Under the pieces are notes generated by a model. It was not told the origin of the DNA. It saw only the letters and a list, made by a program, of their open reading frames with translations, and made no database searches. From positions 124,001 to 188,000 of the forward strand of contig CAVWSB010000011.1 of NCBI GenBank assembly GCA_963757565.1: a DNA stretch of 64,000 nucleotides. The letters are read 5' to 3'. The position numbers and the translations under genes are program-made. This document shows, one piece after another, positions 40,635 through 49,669 of this stretch. Each line of letters opens with the position of its first letter. Position 1 is the stretch's first letter. The DNA comes from PALSA-894 sp963757565. GTDB lineage: Bacteria; Pseudomonadota; Alphaproteobacteria; Rhizobiales; Xanthobacteraceae.

Positions 40635-41723
40635 TTAATCGGCCAGCAGGCCTGCGACGCGTGCGCCGAAGGCTTTCGTGCCGAGCGGGCCGCCGAGATC
40701 GCCGGTGCGCCATTCGGGCCGGGCGATCGCCGCGTCGAGCGCATGCTCGATTCCGGCCGCGGCCTGCGTCAGGCGTGCATCGTCGCGCCGCTCGCCGAGC
40801 CAGGCGAGCAGCATCGCGACCGAGCCGATCAGCGAGGCGGGGTTGGCCTTGTCCTGCCCGGCGATGTCGGGCGCGGAGCCGTGCTGCGCCTGCGCCATCG
40901 CGTGGTCGGTGCCGGAATTGATCGACTCGGCAAGTCCGAGGCTGCCGGCGATTTCGGAGGCCTCGTCGGACAGGATGTCGCCGAACATGTTGGTGGTGAC
41001 GATCACGTCGAAGACGCTGGCGTCGCGCACCAGCAGCGCCGCCATCGCGTCGATGATCTTTTCCTCGTAGCGCACCTGCGGGTAGCGCGCCGCCACCGCG
41101 CGTGCGCATTCCAGAAATAATCCGTCCGAGACGCGCAGCACGTTCGCCTTGTGCACGGCGGTCACATGTTTGCGCCGCCGCATCGCCAAACGAAACGCTT
41201 CCTCCACGATGCGGGTCGAGCCCTCGCGCGTGATCTTGCGCACCGCGAGCGCCACGTCCGGGGTCGGCATGAACTCGCCGGAGCCCGCGAACATGTTGCG
41301 GTCGGCGTAGAAGCCTTCGGTGTTCTCGCGCACCACCACGAGATCGACCGGCTTGCCGCAGCGAGCCGGGAAATCCGCGCGGGTCTTCGCCGGCCGGATA
41401 TTGGCGAACAGATCGAGCCGCTTGCGCACCGCGCCCGACGGATTGATCCCGCCATTGTCGGCCGGCGGATAATCATTGTGCGAGACCGGACCCAGGATCA
41501 CGCCATCGGCGGCCTTGGCGGCGTCGAACGCGGCCTCGGGAAACGTCGTGCCGAGCGTTGCGAGCGGCTTCAGCCCGACCTGCACCTCTTCGAACGCGAA
41601 CTCGATCTGCCACTTCGCCGCCGCGGCGCGCAGCACGCCGAGCGTTGCGGCGGTGATCTCGGGCGAGATGCCGTCGCCGTCCATGACGCAGAGGCGGATC
41701 GGGGAGGTGTTAGGTAGAGGCAT
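40635..41723 (-). CDS. Isocitrate/isopropylmalate dehydrogenase family protein
   Basis: 362 residues, intact. Metal-dependent beta-decarboxylating dehydrogenase: VMDGDGISPEITAATLGVLR, the substrate loop VVRENTEGFYADRNMFAGSG, TAVHKANVLRVSDGLFLECA and VTTNMFGDILSDEASEIAGS with the Asp ligands, then GSAPDIAGQDKANPASLIGS. NMFGDILSD and the GFYADRN loop differ from typical LeuB, so NAD-isocitrate, homoisocitrate or tartrate/malate activity is as likely as isopropylmalate. The gene stands alone downstream of a 151-bp palindromic element. Confidence 0.88.
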   Translation of the reverse strand: MPLPNTSPIRLCVMDGDGISPEITAATLGVLRAAAAKWQIEFAFEEVQVGLKPLATLGTTFPEAAFDAAKAADGVILGPVSHNDYPPADNGGINPSGAVRKRLDLFANIRPAKTRADFPARCGKPVDLVVVRENTEGFYADRNMFAGSGEFMPTPDVALAVRKITREGSTRIVEEAFRLAMRRRKHVTAVHKANVLRVSDGLFLECARAVAARYPQVRYEEKIIDAMAALLVRDASVFDVIVTTNMFGDILSDEASEIAGSLGLAESINSGTDHAMAQAQHGSAPDIAGQDKANPASLIGSVAMLLAWLGERRDDARLTQAAAGIEHALDAAIARPEWRTGDLGGPLGTKAFGARVAGLLAD

Positions 41724-41737
41724 GGTTGTTCTCGATG

Positions 41738-41888
41738 GTCATCCCGGGCGAGCGAGCATAGCGAGAGAGACACGGGATCCATAACCACCTGGGGTGCATT
41801 TCTGCACTGCCTGTGGTTATGGGTCCCGGCTCTCGCCACAATGCGTCGCAGACGCGCGTGAACGCGCTTAAGGCTCGGCCGGGATGAC
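41738..41888. repeat. 151-bp nested palindromic element
   Basis: Outer arms GTCATCCCGGGC and GGCCGGGATGAC; an inner nested pair GGGATCCATAACCAC and GTGGTTATGGGTCCC surrounds a short loop. Located between two minus-strand genes. The arms relate to the GTCATGCCCGG family at 50899, but the CATAACCAC core is unique in the window. Probably a non-autonomous, MITE-like intergenic repeat of rhizobial genomes. Confidence 0.65.
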
Positions 41889-41912
41889 GACCAGAAGCGC
41901 CCGCCGAATCGC

Positions 41913-42755
41913 TCAGATCGTCATGTTGGTCAGTGTCTGCAGCATCTCGTTGGAGGCCGTCACCACCTTGGTGTTCGCGCCGTAGGCCTGCTGGGTCTGG
42001 ATCATCACCGTGAACTGGTCGGTGATGTCGGCGTTCGAGGCCTCCAGCGCGCTGCCGACGATCTGGCCCGGCGCGCCCGCCTGCGCGGCGCCGGATTGCG
42101 TCGTCGGCGTGAAGGTCGCGCCATCGCCTTGCTGCAGGAATTCCTCGCCGCGAAACGACGACAGCGGGACGCTGGCAAGGTCGATCGACTTGCCATCCGA
42201 AAAGGTGCCCTGGATGACCCCGTTCGCCCCGACCGAAATGTTCTGCAGCGCGCCGTCGGCGGCCGGCAGCGATCCGCTGTCGAATTTCAAAAGCTGCGGC
42301 GTCCCTGTGCCGGCAACGCCCGTGGTCGGATCGACCGCATTGCCCATCAGGTAGTCGCCGGCGCCGTTGACGAGGTAGCCGTTGCCGTCGAGTTGAAAGT
42401 CGCCGCGCCGTGTGTAGGCCGTACTACTGCCGGCGAAGCTCGGCGTTCCGCCGCTGCCGACCGACGACGGCTGTTCGACGCTGAAGAAGCCGTTGCCGTT
42501 GATCGCCATGAAGCTGCTGATGTCGGAGTTCTGGATGGCGCCTTGCACCGTGTCGGTCTCGGTCGACATTGCCTGAACGCCGTCGGACGACCTGTCGCTC
42601 GGGAATTGCGCGTTCAGGACATCCAGAAACGTGGTGTCCGTCGTCTTGAAGCCGGTCGTCTGCGAATTGGCGATGTTGCCGGAAATGTTCTGCAGCGCGA
42701 ACGACTGCGCCTGCAATCCGGAGATCGCGGAGGAAAGCGAGTCGAACGATCCCAT
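41913..42755 (-). CDS. Flagellar hook-basal body protein (FlgE/FlgF/FlgG family)
   Basis: 280 residues, intact. The conserved N-terminal rod/hook helix has SSAISGLQAQSFALQNISGN followed by IANSQTTGFK, the middle has INGNGFFSVEQPS and YTRRGDFQLDGNGYLVNGAG, and the C-terminal helix is LEASNADITDQFTVMIQTQQ followed by AYGANTKVVTASNEML. It is shorter than a usual hook protein. A Gln/Ala-rich small protein lies directly upstream. No other flagellar genes are in the window, so this is a separate locus and may encode a FlgE-like or FlgF-like protein of one flagellar system. Confidence 0.87.
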   Translation of the reverse strand: MGSFDSLSSAISGLQAQSFALQNISGNIANSQTTGFKTTDTTFLDVLNAQFPSDRSSDGVQAMSTETDTVQGAIQNSDISSFMAINGNGFFSVEQPSSVGSGGTPSFAGSSTAYTRRGDFQLDGNGYLVNGAGDYLMGNAVDPTTGVAGTGTPQLLKFDSGSLPAADGALQNISVGANGVIQGTFSDGKSIDLASVPLSSFRGEEFLQQGDGATFTPTTQSGAAQAGAPGQIVGSALEASNADITDQFTVMIQTQQAYGANTKVVTASNEMLQTLTNMTI

Positions 42756-42811
42756 TATCGAGGTTTCCAGAAGCCCTGGGCAAACGACGGCACGTCAGCC
42801 CACCGAGCCGG

Positions 42812-43210
42812 TCAGGCTGTGACGTTGAGCGTTGCACCCGGCGCGTTCGGATCGCTCGGCGATGCGCTGGCCGGAGCAGATGCGGTCTGCGTCGCTCCGC
42901 CCGACCCGCCACGATGGTGGTGATGGCCGTGCGCCGACTTCAGGGAGGTGAGCGCCTGCTGCGCTCCGCTCACGTCGCCTGACTGGAGCGACTGACCGAT
43001 CTGGCTCAGCGCCTGACCGAGCGGGCTGTTCGGATTGGATGACGCGGCCTGGCCGGCAGGGCTTTGCGTGAAAGCCGCGTAAGCCTGCTGCGCCGCGCTG
43101 GTATCGCCGGACTGGATCGCCTGCGCGAGCTGCGCGAATTGTTGCGCGGTATTGTCGTTATTGCTTTGCGGTGTGTTGATCGTCGACGATGAAACCGGTG
43201 AGATGCTCAC
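42812..43210 (-). CDS. Gln/Ala/Ser-rich small protein with two internal repeats
   Basis: 132 residues. A low-complexity N-terminus (SPVSSSTINTPQSNNDNTAQ) is followed by two related helical units, AQLAQAIQSGDTSAAQQAYA and LSQIGQSLQSGDVSGAQQAL, a GHHHHRGGSGG patch and a Ser/Pro-rich tail. The repeat unit pattern QxxxxSGDxSxAQQA is the clearest feature. No signal peptide. It is probably co-transcribed with the flagellar gene 56 bases downstream and is a candidate flagellar accessory protein. Function unknown. Confidence 0.72.
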   Translation of the reverse strand: MSISPVSSSTINTPQSNNDNTAQQFAQLAQAIQSGDTSAAQQAYAAFTQSPAGQAASSNPNSPLGQALSQIGQSLQSGDVSGAQQALTSLKSAHGHHHHRGGSGGATQTASAPASASPSDPNAPGATLNVTA

Positions 43211-43395
43211 GGCACTCTCCAGTGAGGGCCCGCACTCACGCAGGCCAGCATCGCCCCAACGTCTTGGTAAACGAACACGGTAAAAGAACCGTTAAGCGCG
43301 CCGCGCGGCAAACCGTCGCTGCGGCGCCTCGCGCGCTGTCACGCCTGCTCTGACGAATACGCGGATCGCGATTGCGCGCGACCCGCGATGACGTA

Positions 43396-44412
43396 TCAGT
43401 GGCCCGCGTTCGCGGCGTCGACAAACTTTTCCGTATAGGTCTTCGCGAGGTCTATCGTCGCGGCCTGCACGTTCGGATCGAACGCCTTGAGCACCTTCAG
43501 CGCGGTCTCCGGCCCGTTCTTCAGGAACTTGCCGTCGGGCGAATAGGCGTCGTGGTTCGCCTTGATCGACTGCACGAACAGCGCCTTGTCGCCGAGCATG
43601 TATTCCTCAGGCATCATCTTGGCGATGTCGTCGGCATCGTGCGCCTTCACCCATTTCAGTCCGCGCACGAACGCCGTCACCAGCGCCTGCACGGTGTTCG
43701 GGTTTTTCTCGATGAAGGCCGACGGGGCGTAGAGCACCGCTGCCGGATAGGGACCGCCATAGACCTTGGTTGTTCCTTCGAGCGTGCGCGTATCGGCGAC
43801 GATCCGCACCAGCCCCATGCTGTCGAGCTTGGTCACCATCGGATCGGCGTTGGAGATGCCGTCCACATCGCCATGCTCGACCGCCGCGACCGTGGTGGCG
43901 CCCGAGCCGGTGCCGATGAACGAGGCATCCTCCGGCTTCATGCCGGCCTGCGCCATCATGTAGAGCACCATGAAGTGCGTGCTCGAGCCCGGCGCGGTGA
44001 CGCCGATCTTCATGCCCTTGAGGTCCTTCGCGTCCTTGTAGTTCGCAGCCTTGTCCTTGCGCAGCGCGAGCGCGAAGCCGGGGAACTGTCCGAGCTGCGT
44101 GACGGCGACGATCGACTGGTTCTTTGCTTGCATCTGGATGGTGTGGTCGAACGAGCCGGTCACCACGTCGGCCGAGCCTCCGATCAGGGCCTGCAGCGAT
44201 TTCGCGCCGCCCGCGAAGTCCGAAATCTCGACGTCGAGCCCGGCCTCCTTGAAGTAGCCGAGCCGCTCCGTGACCGTGAGCGGCAGATAATAGAGCGAGG
44301 ACTTGCCGCCGACCGCGAGTCTTACTTTCGCGGTCTCGGGCTTTTGCGCCTGCGATACCGCCGGCGCCAGAATGAGCGCCACCGCCGCGATGGCCGCAAA
44401 CCATTTGCGCAT
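43396..44412 (-). CDS. NMT1/SsuA-type ABC substrate-binding protein (orphan)
   Basis: About 338 residues, intact. Signal peptide MRKWFAAIAAVALILAPAVS ending SQAQ, then VRLAVGGKSSLYYLPLTVTE, FKEAGLDVEISDFAGGAKSL, GSADVVTGSFDHTIQM and KIGVTAPGSSTHFMVLYMMA as in NitT/TauT receptors. I prefer the ATG at 44412, with GGGAGG eight bases upstream, to 44427, because it puts the signal peptide at the very N-terminus. No permease or ATPase gene is adjacent, so the partner transporter is elsewhere. Cargo unknown. Confidence 0.85.
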   Translation of the reverse strand: MRKWFAAIAAVALILAPAVSQAQKPETAKVRLAVGGKSSLYYLPLTVTERLGYFKEAGLDVEISDFAGGAKSLQALIGGSADVVTGSFDHTIQMQAKNQSIVAVTQLGQFPGFALALRKDKAANYKDAKDLKGMKIGVTAPGSSTHFMVLYMMAQAGMKPEDASFIGTGSGATTVAAVEHGDVDGISNADPMVTKLDSMGLVRIVADTRTLEGTTKVYGGPYPAAVLYAPSAFIEKNPNTVQALVTAFVRGLKWVKAHDADDIAKMMPEEYMLGDKALFVQSIKANHDAYSPDGKFLKNGPETALKVLKAFDPNVQAATIDLAKTYTEKFVDAANAGH

Positions 44413-44556
44413 GAACAAGCCTCCCATGACTCAACCGATATGACATCAACCGATCGTTACGCGGATGTTATCCGACTATGAGGCAGAACTGAACGGCTTG
44501 TTATTCGCTCTTGATGGGCGGAAGGCGGAGAGTGGGCAATGGAAGGAACACGCGCC

Positions 44557-45933
44557 ATGCCCCAGTTCGACGCCATCGTCATCGGCACTGGCCAGGCCGG
44601 TCCCTCATTGGCGCGGCGTCTGGTCGCGGCAGGCCGCAAGGTCGCGGTGATCGAGCGCGGCCATTTCGGCGGCACCTGCGTGAACAACGGCTGCACGCCC
44701 ACCAAGGCGATGGTCGCGAGCGCTTATGCGGCACACACCGCGCGCCGCCACGCCGACTACGGCGTCACCATCGGCGGTCCCATCGCCGTGGACATGAAAG
44801 CCGTGAAGGCGCGCAAGGATGCGATCGTGGCGCCCTCGCGCAACGGGGTTGAGCGCTCGCTGAAGGAGCTGGACGGCTGCACGGTGTTTCAGGGGCACGG
44901 CCGCTTCGTCGGCCCGCACGCCGTGCAGGTCGGTGAAACCATTCTCGAAGCGCCGCAGATCTTCATCAATGTCGGCGGGCGCGCAACCGTCCCGCCGATG
45001 CCGGGCCTCGATGCGGTGCCGTATCTTACCAACGAAAGCATGATGGAAGTGGATGTCTTGCCCGCGCATCTGATCGTGATCGGCGGCAGCTATATCGGGC
45101 TCGAATTCGCGCAGATGTTTCGCCGCTTCGGCGCGCGGGTGACGGTGATCGAGATGGCGCCGCGCCTGATCGCGCGCGAGGACGAGGACGTTTCGATGGG
45201 CGTCGCCGAGGTGCTGGACGGCGAGGGCATCGCGCTGCGGCTGAACGCGACGTGCCTCGCGGTTAAGAAACATCCGGAGGGCGTCGCCGTGCATGTGGAA
45301 TGCACCGAAGGTGCGCCGGACGTGATCGGCTCGCATCTGCTGCTTGCAGTCGGGCGGCGGCCGAACACCGACGATCTCGGACTCGACAAGGCGGGCCTCG
45401 CGACCGATGCGCGCGGCTTCATCACGGTGGACGACAAGCTGCAGACAAACGTACCGGGCATCTTCGCGCTCGGCGACTGCAACGGGCGCGGCGCGTTCAC
45501 GCATACGTCGTACAATGATTTCGAGATCGTGGCCGGCAACCTGCTCGACGGCGAGGACCGCCGCGTGACCGATCGGCTGACAGCTTACGCGCTCTATACC
45601 GATCCGCCGCTCGGGCGCTGCGGCATGACCGAGGCCGAGGTGCGCAAGTCCGGCCGCCCCGCGCTGATCGCCACCATGCCGATGGAGGATGTGAGCCGCG
45701 CCTTCGAGAAGGGCGAGACGCACGGCTTCATGAAGATCCTGGTCGACAAGGAAACGAAGCAGTTCCTCGGTGCTTCGCTGTTCGGGCTAAACGGTGACGA
45801 GATTGTTCACACGATCCTCGATCAGATGTACGGCAAGGTGCCCTACACCACGATGATGCGCGCAATGCACATTCATCCGACCGTGAGCGAGCTGCTGCCG
45901 ACCATGCTGCAGGAATTGCGCGAACTGGAGTAG
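44557..45933 (+). CDS. Pyridine nucleotide-disulfide oxidoreductase (mercuric reductase/lipoamide dehydrogenase-like)
   Basis: About 458 residues, intact. FAD motif IVIGTGQAGPSLARRLVAAG, redox-active GGTCVNNGCTPTKAMVASAY (CxxxxC), NAD-binding VIGGSYIGLEFAQMFRRFGA, IFALGDCNGRGAFTHTSYND and a C-terminal HIHPTVSELLPTMLQELREL with the His-Pro pair of the family. No N-terminal heavy-metal domain and no C-terminal Cys pair, so mercury reduction is unlikely. ATG 44539 is an alternative start. The true substrate disulfide is unknown. Confidence 0.87.
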   Translation: MPQFDAIVIGTGQAGPSLARRLVAAGRKVAVIERGHFGGTCVNNGCTPTKAMVASAYAAHTARRHADYGVTIGGPIAVDMKAVKARKDAIVAPSRNGVERSLKELDGCTVFQGHGRFVGPHAVQVGETILEAPQIFINVGGRATVPPMPGLDAVPYLTNESMMEVDVLPAHLIVIGGSYIGLEFAQMFRRFGARVTVIEMAPRLIAREDEDVSMGVAEVLDGEGIALRLNATCLAVKKHPEGVAVHVECTEGAPDVIGSHLLLAVGRRPNTDDLGLDKAGLATDARGFITVDDKLQTNVPGIFALGDCNGRGAFTHTSYNDFEIVAGNLLDGEDRRVTDRLTAYALYTDPPLGRCGMTEAEVRKSGRPALIATMPMEDVSRAFEKGETHGFMKILVDKETKQFLGASLFGLNGDEIVHTILDQMYGKVPYTTMMRAMHIHPTVSELLPTMLQELRELE

Positions 45934-45938
45934 CTCCT

Positions 45939-46024
45939 CCGCTCGTCCCCGCGAAAGCGGCGACCCAGCGCTTGGCCAAGAAGCAAAGAAAGAACTGAAT
46001 TCCCGCTTTCGCGGGAATGAGCGG
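45939..46024. repeat. 86-bp palindromic intergenic element
   Basis: Ends CCGCTC and GAGCGG; arms CGTCCCCGCGAAAGCGG and ATTCCCGCTTTCGCGGGAAT. Same ends as the element at 52198 with a different centre. Between two plus-strand genes. Confidence 0.6.
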
Positions 46025-46110
46025 AGTTGTGGCTTCCGCCCTGCGAAAATCCGCGGCTTGTCGTCCGCTGCCGCCTGCCGCATTCTCGCAGGAACAATAG
46101 GGAGAAGCGC

Positions 46111-46877
46111 ATGGCCTCGCCGTTCAGCCTGGAAAACAAGGTCGTCATCGTCACGGGGTCGAGCCGCGGAATCGGCCGCTCGATCGCCGAGCATTGCGCG
46201 CTGCTCGGCGCCAAGGTGGTGGTGTCGAGCCGCAAGGCGGATGCGTGCGAGGAGGTCGCGGCCGGCATCAAGGAGAACGGCGGCGATGCCACCGTCATCC
46301 CATGCAACATCTCGCGCAAGCCGGAAGTCGAGGCGCTGGTCGCCGGCACGATCAAGCAGTACGGCGGCATCGACGTGCTGGTCTGCAATGCGGCCGTGAA
46401 CCCGTATTACGGTCCGCTCGGCGGCATTTCCGACGAGCAGTTCGACAAGATCATGGCGTCGAACATCAAGAGCAATCTGTGGCTCTGCAATCTCAGCATT
46501 CCCGAACATGGTCGAACGCGGCGGCGGCTCGGTGATCATCGTGTCGTCGATCGGCGGCATTCGCGGCTCGGAGGTGCTCGGCGCCTACGGCATCTCGAAG
46601 GCGGCGGATTTCTCGCTCGGCCGCAGCCTCGCGGTCGAGTGGGGACCGAAGAATGTTCGCGTGAATTGCATCGCTCCGGGACTGGTGAAGACCGATTTCG
46701 CCAGGGCGCTTGTGGGACAACCCGGAAGGCGTTGCGAAGCGCAATGCGCAAACGCCGCTGCGCCGCATCGGCGCGCCGGACGAGATCGGCGGCGTCGCGG
46801 CGTTTCTCGCCGGGCCGGCGGCGAGCTTCATCACCGGCCAGGTGATCGTGGCCGATGGCGGCGTGACGATTGCTTGA
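46111..46877 (+). CDS. Short-chain dehydrogenase/reductase, two frameshifts
   Basis: About 255 residues. TGSSRGIGRSIAEHCALLGA cofactor motif, NAAVNPYYGPLGG, SVIIVSSIGG and the catalytic YGISKAADFSLGRSLAVEWG, ending SFITGQVIVADGGVTIA. A base inserted near 46503 and one near 46714 split it. GGGAGA precedes the ATG. It lies at the edge of the pim-like beta-oxidation block, convergent with it, and may act on a hydroxyacyl-CoA. Confidence 0.87.
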
Positions 46878-46908
46878 GGGGCGCGGCGAGCAGCCTCGCC
46901 GTATGTGC

Positions 46909-47033
46909 GCCTCACCCCTTGAGGGAGAGGGTTACTCAGAATTTCAGCGACGATGAAGGGGTGAGGGGTACCCCTCACCCGGTCTGCGTTTGCTGAATCA
47001 TGGAGATGCCCTCTCCCTCAAGGGGAGAGGGCG
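46909..47033. repeat. 125-bp palindrome, CTCACCCC/CCTCTCCC family
   Basis: Modules GCCTCACCCCTTGAGGGAGA, GGGGTGAGGGGTACCCCTCA and CCCTCTCCCTCAAGGGGAG between convergent genes. Related to 29100 and 49504. It could double as a bidirectional terminator. Confidence 0.6.
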
Positions 47034-47052
47034 CATCGACAACGACCGTGGC

Positions 47053-48299
47053 TCACTTCTTCTTCTGACTCCTATCCTCGTACTTGCGCAGCTCCAGCCG
47101 CGCGACCGCCTCCTCGTGCACCGCGTCCGGGCCGTCCACAATGCGCATCGTTCGGGTGCGCGCATACGCATAGGCGAGGTGGAAGTCCTGTGAGACGCCG
47201 CCGCCGCCGTGCACCTGGATCGCGCGGTCGACCAGCTTCTGCGCCATCTTCGGCGCCACCACCTTGATCATCGCGATCTCGCGGCGCGCTTCCTTGTTGC
47301 CGACCGTGTCCATCATGTGCGCCGCGTAAAGCGTCAGCAGGCGCGACTGGTCGATCTCCATGCGCGACTCGGCGATCCACTGCCGCGTCACGCCCTGTTC
47401 GGCGATGGTCTTGCCGAAGGCAGTGGCGCGACATCGCGCGCTGGCACATCGACTCAAGCGTGCGCTCTGCAAGCCCGATGGTGCGCATGCAGTGATGGAT
47501 GCGCCCCGGCCCGAGCCGGCCTTGCGCGATCTCGAAGCCGCGGCCCTCGCCGAGCAGGATGTTCGAGGCCGGCACGCGCACGTTCTCGAACATCGACCTC
47601 GCCGTGCCCGTGCGGCGCGTCGTCATAGCCGAACACATGCAGCGAGCGCAGCACCTTCACGCCGGGCGTATCGATCGGCACCAGGATCATCGACTGGCGC
47701 TTGTGCTTCTCGGAATTGTCCGGGTCGGTCTGCCCCATGAAGATCGAGATCTTGCAGCGCTTGTCGGGTGCGCCGGAGGTCCACCACTTGCGCCCGTTGA
47801 TCACGTAGTGATCGCCGTCGCGCTTGATCGAGGAGCGGATGTTGGTCGCGTCCGACGAGGCGACCGCCGGCTCGGTCATCGCGAACGCCGAGCGGATGTC
47901 GCCCGTCCATCAGCGGCTCGAGCCATTTCTTCTTCTGCTCCGGCGTTGCGTAGAGGATCAGCGTCTCCATGTTGCCGGTGTCGGGCGCCGAGCAGTTGAA
48001 CGGCTCGCCGCCGATCGGCGAGCGGCCCATCGTCTCGCACATGCTGGCGTATTCGAGATTGGTGAACGAATCGGCGAAATGCTTCTTCGGCAGGAACAGG
48101 TTCCACAGGCCGGCCTTCTTCGCCTTCGCCTTCAGCTCATCCATGATCGGCGGCGAGTGTCCAGCGGTCGCTCGCCCTCGTCGAGCTGGCTGTGATAGGT
48201 GTGCTCGGCCGGGATGATGTGCTCCTCGAGGAACGCCTTGACCTTCTCGCCGATCTCGACGGCCTTTGCGCTCGGCGGCGGCAGGGTCGGAATGGCCAT
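47053..48299 (-). CDS. Acyl-CoA dehydrogenase (ACAD10/11-like FadE), frameshifted
   Basis: About 412 residues. MAIPTLPPPSAKAVEIGEKV, FLPKKHFADSFTNLEYASMC, MTEPAVASSDATNIRSSIKR, DHYVINGRKWWTSGAPDKRC, IAQGRLGPGRIHHCMRTIGL, AIQVHGGGGVSQDFHLAYAY and the DGPDAVH motif that in this subfamily replaces the classic EGT/YEG ending. GGGAGA precedes the ATG. Insertions near 48160, 47905, 47600 and 47435. It follows the PimD-like gene by 30 bases on the same strand. Confidence 0.86.
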
Positions 48300-48329
48300 T
48301 TGTCTCTCCCGTTTCTTCTTGCTGTGCCG

Positions 48330-49488
48330 TTAAGCGGCCTGAATGATCCCGCCCATGCGGGCGAGCGCGGCGAGATGATAGTCGGCGTCGCCGAACATCG
48401 TATCGATCATGGTGACGCGCTTGAAGTAGTGGCCGACCTTGTACTCCATCGTCATGCCGATGCCGCCATGAAGCTGGATCGCCTGCTGGCCGATGAATTT
48501 GCCCGAGCGGCCGATCTGCACCTTCGCCGCCGTGATCGCCTTGCGCCGCTCGGCGGCGTTCGGCTCCTCGGCCATCATGGTGGCGAGCATCGCCATCGAG
48601 CGCGCCTGTTCCAGCGCGATCAGCATTTCGCCGGCGCGATGCTGCAGCACCTGGAAATTGCCGATCGGCACGCCGAACTGCTTGCGCTGCTTCAGGTAAT
48701 CGACGGTGATCTCGTGCATCGCGCCCATCGCGCCGACCGCTTCGGCGGCGAGCGCCGCGATCGCGATGTGGCTGACCTGCTCGATCAGCGGGAAGGCATT
48801 GCCGGGCTCGCCGATCACGGCGTCGGCGCCGACCTTGACGTTCGGCGAGTGTGACTTCGGCGGCGCGCAGGCCGTCCATCGTGGGATAGCCGCGCCGCGA
48901 GACGCCCGCCGCCTTGGCGTCGACCAGAAACAGCCCGATGCCGTTCTGCGTCGCGCTGTTCGCCCGAGACCCGCGCCGAGACGATCAGCTTGTCGGCGCA
49001 CGTCGCCGTGGATGACGAGGCTCTTGTCGCCGTCGAGCACGTAGCCGGCGCCGTCCTTCTTGGCGCTGTCGTGGCGACATCGGCGAGGTCGTAGCGGGCC
49101 TGCCGCTCGATATGGGCGAACGCAAGGAGAGACTCGCCGGCCGCGACCTTGGGCAGCAGGTCCGCCTTTGCGGCGTCGCCGCCGCCGAGCTTCAGCAGAC
49201 TGCCGCCAAGCACGACGCTGGCGAAATACGGCTCCAGCGCCAGCGCGCGCCCGAACGCCTCCATCACGATCATGGTCTCGACCTGCGCCGCCGCCGATGC
49301 CGCCATGCTCCTCGGCGAACGGCAGCGCGGTGAGGCCGAGGTCGACATACTGCTTCCACAGCGCGCGGCTCCAGCCGTCGGTCTCCTTCATGTATTTCCT
49401 GCGCGCCTCGAAGTCGTAGCGCTGCGTGGTGAGGCGCTCGACCGAGTCTTTCAAGCAGGCGCTGTTCGTCGGAAAGTTCGAAGTCCAT
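48330..49488 (-). CDS. pimD: Pimeloyl-CoA dehydrogenase small-subunit-like acyl-CoA dehydrogenase (PimD), frameshifted
   Basis: About 382 residues. MDFELSDEQ, then LKDSVERLTTQRYDFEARRK, ALPFAEEHGGIGGG, VETMIVMEAFGRALALEPYF, AIQLHGGIGMTMEYKVGHYF and an ending ALARMGGIIQAA. In Rhodopseudomonas-type pim operons PimD pairs with PimC to dehydrogenate medium-chain dicarboxyl-CoA. Insertions near 49450, 49285, 49060, 48990, 48960 and 48850. A naive reading joins it to part of the next gene as one 900-codon frame; that is an artefact. Confidence 0.82.
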
Positions 49489-49503
49489 GCTCTATCCTTT
49501 CTT

Positions 49504-49660
49504 CCCCTCGCCCCGCGAAGCGGGGAGAGGGTGGACCGCCGAGCGTAGCGAAGGCGGGCCGGGTGAGGGGCCGTCTTGAGTTCAGCCGTGAAGATGCCCC
49601 TCACCCGGCTCGCAGCTTGCGCTGCTCGCCACCCTCTCCCCGCAAGTGCGGGGAGAGGGG
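49504..49660. repeat. 157-bp palindrome, CCTCTCCCC/GGTGAGGGG family
   Basis: CCCCTCGCCCCGCGAAGCGG at one end and CCCTCTCCCCGCAAGTGCGG, then GGAGAGGGG at the other, with inner GCCGGGTGAGGGGC and GCCCCTCACCCGGC arms. Sits between the pimC- and pimD-like genes inside the operon. Confidence 0.65.
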
Positions 49661-49669
49661 AAAGCAAAG

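Noticed and set aside
42812..43210. GHHHH patch as an engineered His tag
   Set aside because: It is part of a natural low-complexity His/Gly region in an intact chromosomal gene with native flanks.
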